Assembly: GCF_050306235.1 (NCBI RefSeq)
Contig: NZ_JBLWFH010000010.1
Span: forward strand, 87,563-151,562
Direction of reading: 5' to 3'
Length of the DNA stretch: 64,000 bases
Origin: Glaciecola sp947496235
Lineage (GTDB): Bacteria > Pseudomonadota > Gammaproteobacteria > Enterobacterales > Alteromonadaceae
Shown piece by piece: positions 23,574-32,801 of this stretch; the stretch's first letter is position 1; each line of letters begins with the position of its first letter. The notes below the pieces were generated by a model. The model had not been told where the DNA came from, did not search any database, and worked only from the letters and a program-made list of their open reading frames with translations. The position numbers and the translations under genes were made by a program.

Positions 23574-24008
23574 TTATTTTTGTAAGTGATGCATCATTGC
23601 ATCTATCGCGAGTTCATATCCTTTTGTACCGCAGCCTACAATAACGCCTGCAGCAATGTCCGATAGATAGGAATGATGACGAAAAGATTCTCTTGCGAAC
23701 ACATTCGAAAGATGAATTTCAATAAAAGGGATACCGGTCCCTAGAAAAGCATCTCTAATGGCTACGCTAGTATGTGTAAAGGCCGCTGGATTGATGACAA
23801 CCCCATCGACTTTTCCCATACTTTGTTGGATTTGGTCCACAATCAAATGTTCGGCATTTGATTGAAAATGGTTTAATTCGGCACCTTTATCTTTAGCATA
23901 AGAGGTCAGTGCCGATACAAGGTCATTCAAAGACGCCTTACCATAAATTTCAGGTTCACGTTTACCTAATAAATTTAGGTTGGGTCCGTTAATAAGCAAT
24001 AAATTCAT
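23574..24008 (-). CDS. aroQ: AroQ, type II 3-dehydroquinate dehydratase
   Basis: AroQ (144 aa) dehydrates 3-dehydroquinate in the shikimate pathway as a dodecamer. It shows LLINGPNLNLLGKREPEIYG with the catalytic Tyr, NPAAFTHTSVAIRDA, EIHLSNVFARE with the catalytic His region, and RHHSYLSDIAAGVIVG. The ATG at complement 24006-24008 is used rather than the adjacent TTG. The 260-base gap upstream to cheB holds its promoter region but no clear hairpin or gene. Confidence 0.96.
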   Translation of the reverse strand: MNLLLINGPNLNLLGKREPEIYGKASLNDLVSALTSYAKDKGAELNHFQSNAEHLIVDQIQQSMGKVDGVVINPAAFTHTSVAIRDAFLGTGIPFIEIHLSNVFARESFRHHSYLSDIAAGVIVGCGTKGYELAIDAMMHHLQK

Positions 24009-24271
24009 CAATACTTAGCTAAGTTTGCATATAAAATGCGTGGAAAAACCTCGAAGTGGCAAAAGTGCCAATTTAATTGAGTGTTTTTCCGTTGATTTTG
24101 TCATGGTGTAGAAAATAACACAGATCTATGCAAGTTTTCAGCAATTTACTGGTCTAATCACCGAAGATTGGTTATTTTCTTTTCAATGACATAAATTAGA
24201 AGCATCTTCCTTGAATTGCTCGCTGTAATTAATAATAGCAAAAAAATGACTTTTTTCTTCTTGAACGGTCT

Positions 24272-25321
24272 CTATAGACGAGTTCCTGCGCCTTTTTTCT
24301 CTACAGCTTTTGAAAGGTATTGACTCATTTGATCAAGCGTCACTATGGTATCAGTTGCGCCGACTTCAATAGCAACTCTAGGCATACCAAAGACTACACA
24401 AGATTTTTCGTCTTGCGCCATGGTGCTAGCACCCGCATTTTTAAGGGCTAATAAACCTTCAGCGCCATCTTTGCCCATACCCGTTAAAATAGTCGCCACT
24501 ACATTGTTGCCAACGGTATCGGCCAATGAGTTAAACATGACATCGACAGAAGGCTTGTGGCCACTGACTAAAGGACCATTTTCGAGTAAGATTCGATAAT
24601 CCGCACCGCTACGCTTTACTTTTAAATGTCTATCGCCAGGTGCAATATAGGCATTCCCCGGTAGCAAACGTTCGCCGTCTTCTGCTTCCTTTACTCGTAT
24701 TGCACAGCAACTATCGAGGCGTTTGGCAAAAGATTTTGTGAAATTGGGTGGCATATGTTGGGTTATCACAGTTGCAGGAAAGGCAGGTGAAAGTCCCTGA
24801 AGTACTTCTCGTATTGCCTCTGTGCCGCCGGTGGATGCACCTATTCCTACAATTAGTTCAGTTCCTTTGTAGGCTAGGGGAATTGCAGCTGTTTTACTAA
24901 CGCTGCTAGAGCGGCGACGGGGTGTTGCCTTGGCCGCCATTCTGATTTTACTGACAATTTCCGCTTGATAGGCATCAATTCCTTTGGCTACATCGATCTT
25001 GGGTTTGGCAATAAAATCAATTGCACCTAGTTCCATAGAACGAATTGTAGCGTCAGCGCCTTTCTCTGTTAGCGTCGATATCATTAAAACCGGGGTGGGT
25101 TTGGCTTTCATTAGCCTATCAAGAAATGTCAATCCATCGACGCGCGGCATTTCAATGTCGAGAGTAATTACGTCTGGTTGCAAACGAATTACCATTTCCT
25201 TTGCTACATAGGCATCAGGAGCTGAACCCACTAATGTCATTCCAGGGGCTTGATTGATGATTTCTCCGAGTAATCGGCGAATCAACGCCGAGTCATCAAT
25301 AACAAGTACTTTAATGGTCAC
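24272..25321 (-). CDS. cheB: CheB, chemoreceptor methylesterase
   Basis: CheB (349 aa) removes methyl groups from, and deamidates, chemoreceptors. The receiver domain (1-120) has VIDDSALIRR and DVITLDIEMPRVDGL with the phospho-acceptor Asp. The C-terminal esterase domain (about 155-345) has the catalytic triad region: GASTGGTEAI (Ser), TQHMPPNFTKSFAKRL (His) and GMGKDGAEGL (Asp). It starts at GTG with GAGGT just upstream and is the last gene of the chemosensory cluster, after cheD. Confidence 0.95.
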   Translation of the reverse strand: MTIKVLVIDDSALIRRLLGEIINQAPGMTLVGSAPDAYVAKEMVIRLQPDVITLDIEMPRVDGLTFLDRLMKAKPTPVLMISTLTEKGADATIRSMELGAIDFIAKPKIDVAKGIDAYQAEIVSKIRMAAKATPRRRSSSVSKTAAIPLAYKGTELIVGIGASTGGTEAIREVLQGLSPAFPATVITQHMPPNFTKSFAKRLDSCCAIRVKEAEDGERLLPGNAYIAPGDRHLKVKRSGADYRILLENGPLVSGHKPSVDVMFNSLADTVGNNVVATILTGMGKDGAEGLLALKNAGASTMAQDEKSCVVFGMPRVAIEVGATDTIVTLDQMSQYLSKAVEKKGAGTRL

Positions 25322-25329
25322 AAATTACC

Positions 25330-25938
25330 TCAATCAAACAAGTCAACATCACCTGATGCTGGCTGACGATTAACCTTAACTCTGTATTCGCTTTCACGGT
25401 CGAGAATTGTGGAGTTATGCATAGATTTAAGTTTGCGAATTTTAACTTCGCCCGTTAGCGGGAAGAAATACACTTTTCTTGGAAATTCGCCCAGCAAATC
25501 CTTAGCTGTTATGGGAATGTTTTCGGTTTTTAAATATTCAAGAATAAAGGCTGAATTTTGTTCGCCAACGGTATTAATTCTTAGCTGCTTTAAGACATTC
25601 CCGCCACCAAATACTTTGGCTTCCAATCGATGTTTAGGTGCGCCTAACTTGATCATATGGTTTATCAAGACTTCCATTGCATAAACACCATATCGTGCAG
25701 AATCAGAATCGAAATTTACCGTATCTTTATTCGCAGGTAATAAAAAATGGTTCATGCCTGCAATACGAGTAATAGGGTCACGTAGGCACACGGAAACACA
25801 AGAACCTAAGACAGTAACAATTAGGGTATTCTCCTTGGTGGCGTAATACTCGCCAGGAAGAATTTTGACCGCATTCATGTTGAAGTTTTTATCAAAATAG
25901 CGATTTGGAGCTAGATGCTCTGAAAATACACCTGACAT
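25330..25938 (-). CDS. cheD: CheD, chemoreceptor glutamine deamidase
   Basis: CheD (202 aa) deamidates glutamines on chemoreceptors and can be sequestered by CheY or CheC-type partners. The catalytic Cys lies in TVLGSCVSVCLRDP, the His in GMNHFLLP, and a Thr/Ser follows in the usual spacing. A long C-terminal extension (about 165-202) reads EVKIRKLKSMHNSTILDRESEYRVK. It adjoins cheR and cheB directly, consistent with a receptor-modification module. Confidence 0.93.
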   Translation of the reverse strand: MSGVFSEHLAPNRYFDKNFNMNAVKILPGEYYATKENTLIVTVLGSCVSVCLRDPITRIAGMNHFLLPANKDTVNFDSDSARYGVYAMEVLINHMIKLGAPKHRLEAKVFGGGNVLKQLRINTVGEQNSAFILEYLKTENIPITAKDLLGEFPRKVYFFPLTGEVKIRKLKSMHNSTILDRESEYRVKVNRQPASGDVDLFD

Positions 25939-26766
25939 TTATTGCACCCTAGGTGAATACACAGTTTTTCCCATAGGCTTCAATAGAGCGCTAACGTGAG
26001 AAAAATTTTCAGAATGTCCAGCAAAATATAAACCGTTAGGTTTCATATGCTGAAGAATCTTCCCTAAAATCTGAAGTTGCGTTTGTTTATCAAAGTAGAT
26101 CATTACATTACGACAAAAAACAATGTCGAAATCTGATGGCACATCATATTTGTCATCCATCAAATTGATCCGTTTAAAAGTAATTAATTTGCGCAGTTCT
26201 GGTACTACTCGAGCAAATCCTTGATTTGCACCTTTGCCTTTGTGAAAGAACTGTTTTTTTTGCGAAATGGGCAAACCATCGAGTTCTTTCAACGGGTAGA
26301 CACCCCTACCTGCTTTACTTAATACGTTGCTGTCGATATCAGAAGCGATAATTTCAACAGGTGCATCGAATCTGTTAAACGCTTCCACTACCGTCATGGC
26401 AATTGAATAAGGCTCTTCACCAGTTGAAGATGCTGCACACCAAATTTTCATCGGACGGCGATTTGCCTGTATGTGCTGTTTCAAGGTTTCAAAGTGATGC
26501 ATTTCGCGAAAGAAAGAAGTTAAGTTTGTAGTAAGTGCATTTACAAACTCTTCGTGTTCACTCTGAGTTTTATCTAAATAGCTAAGGTATTGCTCAAAAT
26601 TGGTAAATTTCAAGGCTCGGATACGTCTAGAGAGTCGGCTATACACCATACTGTCTTTGCTATCAGCCAGATTTATCCCAGTTAAACGTTTGAGTCTCAC
26701 CCGAACGGCTTCAAAATCGCTCGGATGATACCCAAATTCTTTCTTCTCAACTTTCGCTGTTGTCAT
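25939..26766 (-). CDS. cheR: CheR, chemoreceptor methyltransferase
   Basis: CheR (275 aa) transfers methyl groups from S-adenosylmethionine to receptor glutamates. It has an N-terminal helical domain with RLSRRIRALKFTNFEQYL, then the catalytic domain with TNLTSFFREMHHFE, IWCAASSTGEEPYSIAMTV, FCRNVMIYFDKQTQ and LYFAGHSENF. It lies three bases downstream of the receptor gene, whose C-terminus carries a WESF tether that should recruit it. Confidence 0.95.
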   Translation of the reverse strand: MTTAKVEKKEFGYHPSDFEAVRVRLKRLTGINLADSKDSMVYSRLSRRIRALKFTNFEQYLSYLDKTQSEHEEFVNALTTNLTSFFREMHHFETLKQHIQANRRPMKIWCAASSTGEEPYSIAMTVVEAFNRFDAPVEIIASDIDSNVLSKAGRGVYPLKELDGLPISQKKQFFHKGKGANQGFARVVPELRKLITFKRINLMDDKYDVPSDFDIVFCRNVMIYFDKQTQLQILGKILQHMKPNGLYFAGHSENFSHVSALLKPMGKTVYSPRVQ

Positions 26767-26769
26767 AAA

Positions 26770-29700
26770 TTAGAAGCTTTCCCATTCATCATCGTCAGCT
26801 AATGCTGGTATGGCATTAAGGGATGCTTTTGGTGCTGCCGGAAGCTCTTTCTTTTTACTACTAGTTGTGGTTGTTACGGAAGGCAGTTCTTCAAACTGTT
26901 GAGACAACATATCTGGCTCAGATTCCTTCACTTTAGTGATAACATCACTGTTATTTAGTTTAAACGCGCCTACCCGTTGATTTAAGTCAGATGCCTGAGA
27001 GCGCATGCTTTCTGCCGCGGCTGCTGCCTCTTCTACAAGTGCTGCGTTTTGCTGCGTCATTTCATCCATTTGACTAACGGCTTTACTGACTTCATCGATA
27101 CCTGTAGCTTGCTCAGCTGACGCGGCGGCGATTTCGCTCATAATGTCGTTAACGCGCTGGATTGAAACGACGATTTCTTTCATAGTTTCACCAGACTTTC
27201 TAACCAACTCGTTTCCGCTTTCAACTTTGGTAACAGAGTCAGAAATAAGGTCTTTAATGTCTTTTGCAGCGTTTGCAGAGCGCTGAGCCAAGGTTCTCAC
27301 CTCAGATGCAACCACCGCGAATCCGCGACCTTGTTCACCTGCTCTGGCTGCTTCAACCGCTGCGTTAAGCGCAAGGATGTTAGTTTGGAAAGCGATGCCA
27401 TCAATTACCCCAATGATATCTGAGATTTTCTGCGCAGATTCATTAATGGAACCCATGGTTACCACCACTTCTTGAATCAATTCACCACCGTTACTGGCCA
27501 CAGTCGTTGCTTGAGATGCTAAGCCATTTGCCTGGTTCGCATTTTCCGCATTCAATCTTACGGTGCTGGTAAGCTCTTCCATGCTTGAAGCGGTTTCTTC
27601 AAGACTGGAGGCTTGTTGTTCTGTTCTGGTCGACAAATCAGCATTGCCAGAGGCGATCTCTGAAGATGCATTATTAATGGTGTCACTGGCTTCACGAATT
27701 TTGCTGATAACACTGACTAAGTTGTCTGATGTGGTGTTACAGTAATTTTTAAGCTTATCAAATGTCCCTTTATAGTGACTGTCGATACGTTTGGTTAAAT
27801 CGCCCTCAGAAATGGCCATCAACACGTCAGCAACTTCATTTAGTCCTGTTTCAGTGGTGGTCATTAATTGATTTAACCCTTGTGCCATTGCCAGCATAAA
27901 GCCTTCTTTACCCTGTTCTTTCACACGTTTTTCGAAGTTACCTTCAAGACTGGCTTGAACTAATTCGCCAATTTCACGTTCAGCTTCAACTTCTTTAGTG
28001 CGATCTAACCATTCAACAACATAGCCAATTTTTTCACCATCATTACCAACAATAGGATTAGCTATTAGGCGGAATACTCTTGAGCCAACGTTTATTTGTG
28101 TGGTGTGAGTTGATGACAATCTTTCAAGCATAGATTTTTGATGGCTTGGATCTTTATGGAATCTATCCATATTTTGACCTTCGATAGCATCCGCATTAAA
28201 GTGTGGTAACACCTTTTTCAAATCTGCTTCCGCTGCTTTCAACATGGTTTTTACTGAGCGGTTAAGATAAGTAATTTCTCGATCTGCATTGGCAATCATT
28301 ACGTTTGTACTTGTGCATTCTAGCGCTTCTAGCATACGTTTTATGCGGCGTTCTTCGCTAAATACTTCAGTCATATCATGCCATTCGAGGCTACAACCAA
28401 TAGTTTGTCTGCTGTCATCTAAAATTGGGCATACTGTTACGCGGTAAGTTCTTTTGCCTAGTTCTAAACGTAAATCCTCTCCCTTACCATTTCTGCTTAA
28501 TAATGCATTTTGTAATGCACTATTGTTGCTGATAGTACTAATTCGAGAGCCAAGTAGAGTTTCAACATTAAATTGAGCAGACGTTTCGCGAATATCGTCT
28601 TCGCCTGCTTTTAGCATCTTGTACACGGCGTCATTCATGTAAGTTACTAAGCCGTCTTTATCGGTCATCATGAAAGCAGCAGAACTAGCATCGAGGGCTT
28701 GTTTTACTTTAGATGCTTCCACAGCAACTTCAGCCGATACTTTAAGTTTGTCTGTTAAATTTGACAGTTCAGATTCTAAAATACCCATTTCATCAGTACG
28801 ATGGGTATTAAATTCCAAATCAAATTTGTTGTCTGAAATGCTTTGAAATCTGCCGATTAGTTTGTTCGCAGAGGTTTGAATTGAGCGAATAATCACAAAG
28901 CCAATGACACAGCTTATGATCAATAAACCCAAGATTATGCTCAAGGTAGTAAATCGACTAGAACCAATATTGCTGATGCGCTCGTCAATCACCATTTTCA
29001 AGCTGTCGACATTATTGGCTTTTTGATCAAGTAATTGCACAATTAGTCCATTAACCTCATTGAAATACGAGCTACTGGGGTAGGTTTGAACTTCTTTATT
29101 GATGATTTCTTGACGCGTCAAATCAGTTAAGCGTTGTATGCTATTTTGCAAATCTGAAGCTGCTTTGGCGCCAGAAGTAAACCTATTGTCAGCATCAGCG
29201 GCTGCTGACATATTCAATGTATAATCTTGCAATGGTGCAGTAAGGTTGCGCAGATAACCATCAATAGTGATTTTATCCGCAGCGCTCGGATTGCCATTAC
29301 TCAAAGCTTGCGTACCTGTCGCTCTGACTTTGCTCAACGAATCTGCCAAGCGAGGAAGATTCTGCAAGTTTGCGATAATTAAGTGGTAGCTCGAAGCCTC
29401 GGGATCATAGCTAAGTCCAGAAGTGTTTAGGATTTGAGATAATAACAAATCCAAGTCACTGATGAGGCTTGAATGGGCGACTAAAGATTCACTCACAGAC
29501 ATATTTCGAGAACTTACTGAACGCTGTAAGGATTCCCAACTACTATTTAATTTTGCTAGTTCATTGGATAAGCCATTACCTAATCCAGATGCATTTATTG
29601 AACTTTGGATGCGGTCGAACATTTGGTCAACATCCTTGGCACTTGAAGATAGACCAGAGTTTGCACTTGAGTCACCTAGAAGTAAGTTTGATGCAAATCC

Positions 29701-29907
29701 ACGATGTTCAGCAACTGCAATTTGTAACTGAATAGTTTGACTCGCAGGTTCAATCCCAACTTCTTCTAGTTCAGCGGAGCTTTGGTTAGAATAAGACAGT
29801 TCTGTGTAGTAATAGGTAGGTAGCGCTAGACCTGCAAAAGATAGTAGCGCGAAAATACCCATCTTTACGGGTAATTTAATATTGTCGAACAGTTTTAGAA
29901 CATTCAT
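26770..29907 (-). CDS. Methyl-accepting chemotaxis protein with two PAS domains
   Basis: This large receptor (1045 aa) has an N-terminal transmembrane helix, a long periplasmic helical domain (about 40-325), a second helix (LSIILGLLIISCVIGFVII), HAMP, two PAS domains (about 410-530 and 535-655), and the signalling tip IDGIAFQTNILALNAAVEAARAGEQGRGFAVVA split over residues near 840. It ends DDEWESF, a CheR/CheB-tethering pentapeptide of the WxxF type. The ATG at complement 29905-29907 follows the cheW stop and has GGAG ten bases upstream. It is the main receptor of this cluster; its ligand is unknown. Confidence 0.92.
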   Translation of the reverse strand: MNVLKLFDNIKLPVKMGIFALLSFAGLALPTYYYTELSYSNQSSAELEEVGIEPASQTIQLQIAVAEHRGFASNLLLGDSSANSGLSSSAKDVDQMFDRIQSSINASGLGNGLSNELAKLNSSWESLQRSVSSRNMSVSESLVAHSSLISDLDLLLSQILNTSGLSYDPEASSYHLIIANLQNLPRLADSLSKVRATGTQALSNGNPSAADKITIDGYLRNLTAPLQDYTLNMSAAADADNRFTSGAKAASDLQNSIQRLTDLTRQEIINKEVQTYPSSSYFNEVNGLIVQLLDQKANNVDSLKMVIDERISNIGSSRFTTLSIILGLLIISCVIGFVIIRSIQTSANKLIGRFQSISDNKFDLEFNTHRTDEMGILESELSNLTDKLKVSAEVAVEASKVKQALDASSAAFMMTDKDGLVTYMNDAVYKMLKAGEDDIRETSAQFNVETLLGSRISTISNNSALQNALLSRNGKGEDLRLELGKRTYRVTVCPILDDSRQTIGCSLEWHDMTEVFSEERRIKRMLEALECTSTNVMIANADREITYLNRSVKTMLKAAEADLKKVLPHFNADAIEGQNMDRFHKDPSHQKSMLERLSSTHTTQINVGSRVFRLIANPIVGNDGEKIGYVVEWLDRTKEVEAEREIGELVQASLEGNFEKRVKEQGKEGFMLAMAQGLNQLMTTTETGLNEVADVLMAISEGDLTKRIDSHYKGTFDKLKNYCNTTSDNLVSVISKIREASDTINNASSEIASGNADLSTRTEQQASSLEETASSMEELTSTVRLNAENANQANGLASQATTVASNGGELIQEVVVTMGSINESAQKISDIIGVIDGIAFQTNILALNAAVEAARAGEQGRGFAVVASEVRTLAQRSANAAKDIKDLISDSVTKVESGNELVRKSGETMKEIVVSIQRVNDIMSEIAAASAEQATGIDEVSKAVSQMDEMTQQNAALVEEAAAAAESMRSQASDLNQRVGAFKLNNSDVITKVKESEPDMLSQQFEELPSVTTTTSSKKKELPAAPKASLNAIPALADDDEWESF

Positions 29908-29908
29908 T

Positions 29909-30418
29909 TTACTCAAGCTCCACTTTTGCACTTGTATCGTAAAGGGCTAGTTCGTCACTAGTGATTAACTTTTGAATATTCACTAGTATGATCATCTGTT
30001 CCTTGATGGTGGTTAATCCGTGAAGGTATGAACTATCAAATGCCACACCAAACTCCGGTGGCGGTTTAATTTCCGAGCTTCCTACTTTGATAACATCGCT
30101 GACTTCATCGACAACAATGCCGACAATACGATCGCCAATCATTAACATAATCACTATGGTAAATTCATCGTAAGTTGCTTTACCGACATTAAATTTGATT
30201 CGCAAATCCACGATGGGGACAATGTCACCACGCAAATTCAGGACACCTTTAATGTACTTGGGCGCGTTAGCTATTTTGGTTACCTGCTCATAGCCACGAA
30301 TTTCTTTTACTGTCATTATGTCTAGGGCGTAATTCTCATCGCCTAGCACAAAGGTTAAAAACTCTTTCTTTTCTTCGTTTTCGGTCTGCTGTTCAGACAC
30401 TTTTTCTTTAACTGACAA
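29909..30418 (-). CDS. cheW: CheW, chemotaxis coupling protein
   Basis: CheW couples CheA to receptors. The 169-aa product has a CheW-like fold with FLTFVLGDENYALDIMTVKEI, GVLNLRGDIVPIVDLR and VVDEVSDVI. The start is taken as TTG at complement 30416-30418, six bases after a strong AGGAGG that lies within the end of cheA, giving an 11-base overlap and tight coupling. An upstream in-frame start would force a 65-base overlap and is less likely. Confidence 0.93.
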   Translation of the reverse strand: MSVKEKVSEQQTENEEKKEFLTFVLGDENYALDIMTVKEIRGYEQVTKIANAPKYIKGVLNLRGDIVPIVDLRIKFNVGKATYDEFTIVIMLMIGDRIVGIVVDEVSDVIKVGSSEIKPPPEFGVAFDSSYLHGLTTIKEQMIILVNIQKLITSDELALYDTSAKVELE

Positions 30419-32420
30419 CTGACACCTCCTGATCTGCTGGCGACTTAACTTCATTTGCGATTGATTCAACATCTAAGATCATAGCTACACTGCCATCACC
30501 CATAATGGTTGCGCCTGCAACCCCAGGTACTCGTCTGAAGTGTTGTTCTAAGCTCTTAATGACAACTTGTTGTTGGCCTTCAAGGTTATCCACTAGAATG
30601 CCAAAACGTTTACGACTAGTTTCCACTAACACCACAATGGCATCGGAAGGTTCTGCGATGGCATTTTCGATGCCCATCATTTTATGTAAATGCACCAAGG
30701 GCCAATATTCTCCGCGCACCCACAACAGATGATCGTTGGATAAACGTTTCAATTGGTCTGGGGTTGGTTGCATGGATTCAACAATATTAGTTAGGGGAAC
30801 CACAAAGGTTTGGCCCGCTACGGATACGCACATGCCATCAACGATAGCAAGCGTGAGCGGCAAACGAATGGTGATCACTGAACCTTCTCCGGCATGACTT
30901 TCGATTTCTACCGAACCACCGATAGATTCGATATTTCTGCGCACCACGTCCATTCCAACGCCTCTACCTGAGACATCGGTAACAGCTTCGGCTGTAGAAA
31001 ATCCAGGCTCAAAAATCAAACGCCATACTGCACTATCTGGCATATCATCTGATACATCAAGACCGTTTGACTTAGCTTTCTCTAAAATACGTTCACGGTT
31101 TAGACCTGCGCCGTCATCGGTGATGGTAATTAAAATACTTCCACCGCGCTGTTCTGCACCTAGGATGACGGTACCTTGTTTGACTTTACCTCTGCTTTCA
31201 CGGACATCGGGCATTTCGATACCATGGTCGACACTATTGCGAACCAAATGGGTTAGCGGATCGACCAATTTCTCAATTAGCCCTTTATCAATCTCTGTGC
31301 CGCCACCTTCGATGACTAGATTGACGTCTTTCTTCAATTTATCCGCAAGATCACGCACAACACGAGGGAAGCGGTTAAAGGCAAAAGACATTGGCAGCAT
31401 GCGCATGGACATAACAGCTTCTTGAATTTCACGAATGTTTCGCGATAACTCACCGATGGCGCCTTCAAGCTTTTCTTCGGTTTCGCCATGCACTTCTTTA
31501 CCCACGATTTTTATCATGGATTGGGTAATAACTAACTCGCCAACTAGGTTAACCAATGAGTCGATTTTGTTGGTGTCGACCCGAATAGAGCTGGATTCTT
31601 TGCTGTCAGCTCTGGGTTTTTTGGCTACAGTGCTAGACTGTCCAGCAACGCCTCTAGACTGTCCAGCAACGTCTGGTTTCGCACTTTTAGTAGCTGCTGG
31701 GGCAGCAGGTTTTTGCTCATTTGCGGCTGGTTTTGCTGGCGCTTTTTCAGCTGCTGGGGCTTGTTCATCCCCTTCGTTTTTGGTTTCAGCTACTTTATCG
31801 CTGCCTGGCTCATCATCAAAGAAACCAAATGCCGCGCCGTCATCTTCAGTTTCTGCAGAAGTTTTGGTTGCTTGATCTTGATCTTTTTCGTCGTAGAAAC
31901 CATAAGCGGTCTCCTCTTCAACTGTTTCTTCATTTTCGAAAAATCCAAAGGCTTCATCTTCACTTTCGCCTTCTATGGGATTTTCATAAAATCCAAAACC
32001 ATCTTCTTGCGCAGCGGACTCACCAGTTTCTTCATTTTTCAATAAAGCTTCTAGGGCTTGAGTACCTTGTTCAATTGCTTCCCAATCGATTTCTTCTTCG
32101 GTTTGATAGCAATGCAAAATATTCTTTAGAGTGTCAACTGTGGTCAACAACTGATCAACAATGGGTTTGCTAATTACCAACTGCTGTTGACGTGCTAGAT
32201 CAAGAATATTTTCCATAACATGGGTTAGGCCTGTTAGGGCGTCAAAACCAAAAACGCCGCTACCCCCTTTGATGGAGTGAGCAGCTCGGAAAATGCTATT
32301 GAGATCTTCAATGTCTGGATTGTCTAAGGACATCTCCATCAAGAGATGTTCCATTTCATCCAAATGTTCTTGGCTTTCTTCAAAGAAGACGCCATAGAAT
32401 TGACTCATGTCTATGGACAT
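30408..32420 (-). CDS. cheA: CheA, chemotaxis histidine kinase with repeat-rich linker
   Basis: CheA (670 aa) phosphorylates CheY and CheB in response to receptor state. The Hpt domain has FRAAHSIKGGSG with His48. The linker (about 135-275) has four aromatic repeats (FGFYENP, FGFFENE, YGFYDEK, FGFFDDE), then a Pro/Ala-rich run and a duplicated VAGQS heptad from two palindromes. No classical P2 domain is evident. P3 to P5 follow: LVNLVGELVI, HLVRNSVDHGIE, DDGAGLNR, GRGVGMDVVR, and a CheW-like C-terminus. The repeats may be docking motifs that replace P2. Confidence 0.94.
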   Translation of the reverse strand: MSIDMSQFYGVFFEESQEHLDEMEHLLMEMSLDNPDIEDLNSIFRAAHSIKGGSGVFGFDALTGLTHVMENILDLARQQQLVISKPIVDQLLTTVDTLKNILHCYQTEEEIDWEAIEQGTQALEALLKNEETGESAAQEDGFGFYENPIEGESEDEAFGFFENEETVEEETAYGFYDEKDQDQATKTSAETEDDGAAFGFFDDEPGSDKVAETKNEGDEQAPAAEKAPAKPAANEQKPAAPAATKSAKPDVAGQSRGVAGQSSTVAKKPRADSKESSSIRVDTNKIDSLVNLVGELVITQSMIKIVGKEVHGETEEKLEGAIGELSRNIREIQEAVMSMRMLPMSFAFNRFPRVVRDLADKLKKDVNLVIEGGGTEIDKGLIEKLVDPLTHLVRNSVDHGIEMPDVRESRGKVKQGTVILGAEQRGGSILITITDDGAGLNRERILEKAKSNGLDVSDDMPDSAVWRLIFEPGFSTAEAVTDVSGRGVGMDVVRRNIESIGGSVEIESHAGEGSVITIRLPLTLAIVDGMCVSVAGQTFVVPLTNIVESMQPTPDQLKRLSNDHLLWVRGEYWPLVHLHKMMGIENAIAEPSDAIVVLVETSRKRFGILVDNLEGQQQVVIKSLEQHFRRVPGVAGATIMGDGSVAMILDVESIANEVKSPADQEVSVVS
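31633..31666 (-). repeat. Two REP-like palindromes in the cheA linker
   Basis: CTGGACAGTCTAG occurs twice on the minus strand (31633-31645 and 31654-31666), each preceded by CGTTG, with a 21-base period that keeps frame and gives VAGQSRGVAGQSST. The pair looks like a local 21-bp duplication or two insertions in a disordered linker. Confidence 0.88.
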
Positions 32421-32432
32421 AAGAAGCCTGCC

Positions 32433-32798
32433 TTAGTTAAGTACTTTTGCAGCGACAGCTAGGAGTTTCTGAGGATCAAATGGCTTCACCATCCACCCAG
32501 TAGCCCCAGCCGCTCTTCCTTGGGCTTTCATGCTATCGCTAGCTTCAGTGGTTAACACAACAATCGGAGTTGAACGGTAAGACCCTAAACCTCTTAACGA
32601 CTTGATTAGCGTTAATCCGTCCATTCGTGGCATGTTTTGATCAGTGATAACGAAATCAAATTGCATACGTTTACACATATCAAGCGCGGCCTGCCCATCT
32701 TCGGCAGTGGTAACTTGATAGCTTGCCGATTTTAGTGTCACTTGAACCATTTGACGAATCGATGGTGAATCATCAACTACTAAAATATGCTTACTCAT
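32433..32798 (-). CDS. cheY: CheY, single-domain response regulator
   Basis: This 121-aa receiver protein is phosphorylated by CheA. It has the acidic pocket VVDDSPSIRQ, the acceptor Asp in FVITDQNMPRMDGLTLI, the Thr in VVLTTEASD and the Lys in WMVKPFDPQKL. It lies 12 bases before cheA. Whether it binds a flagellar motor or another output cannot be told, because no flagellar genes are in the window. Confidence 0.94.
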   Translation of the reverse strand: MSKHILVVDDSPSIRQMVQVTLKSASYQVTTAEDGQAALDMCKRMQFDFVITDQNMPRMDGLTLIKSLRGLGSYRSTPIVVLTTEASDSMKAQGRAAGATGWMVKPFDPQKLLAVAAKVLN

Positions 32799-32801
32799 TC
32801 A

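Noticed and set aside
26011..26026. TGTCCAGCAAAA in cheR
   Set aside because: The left arm is missing and the codons encode the conserved FAGHSENF motif.
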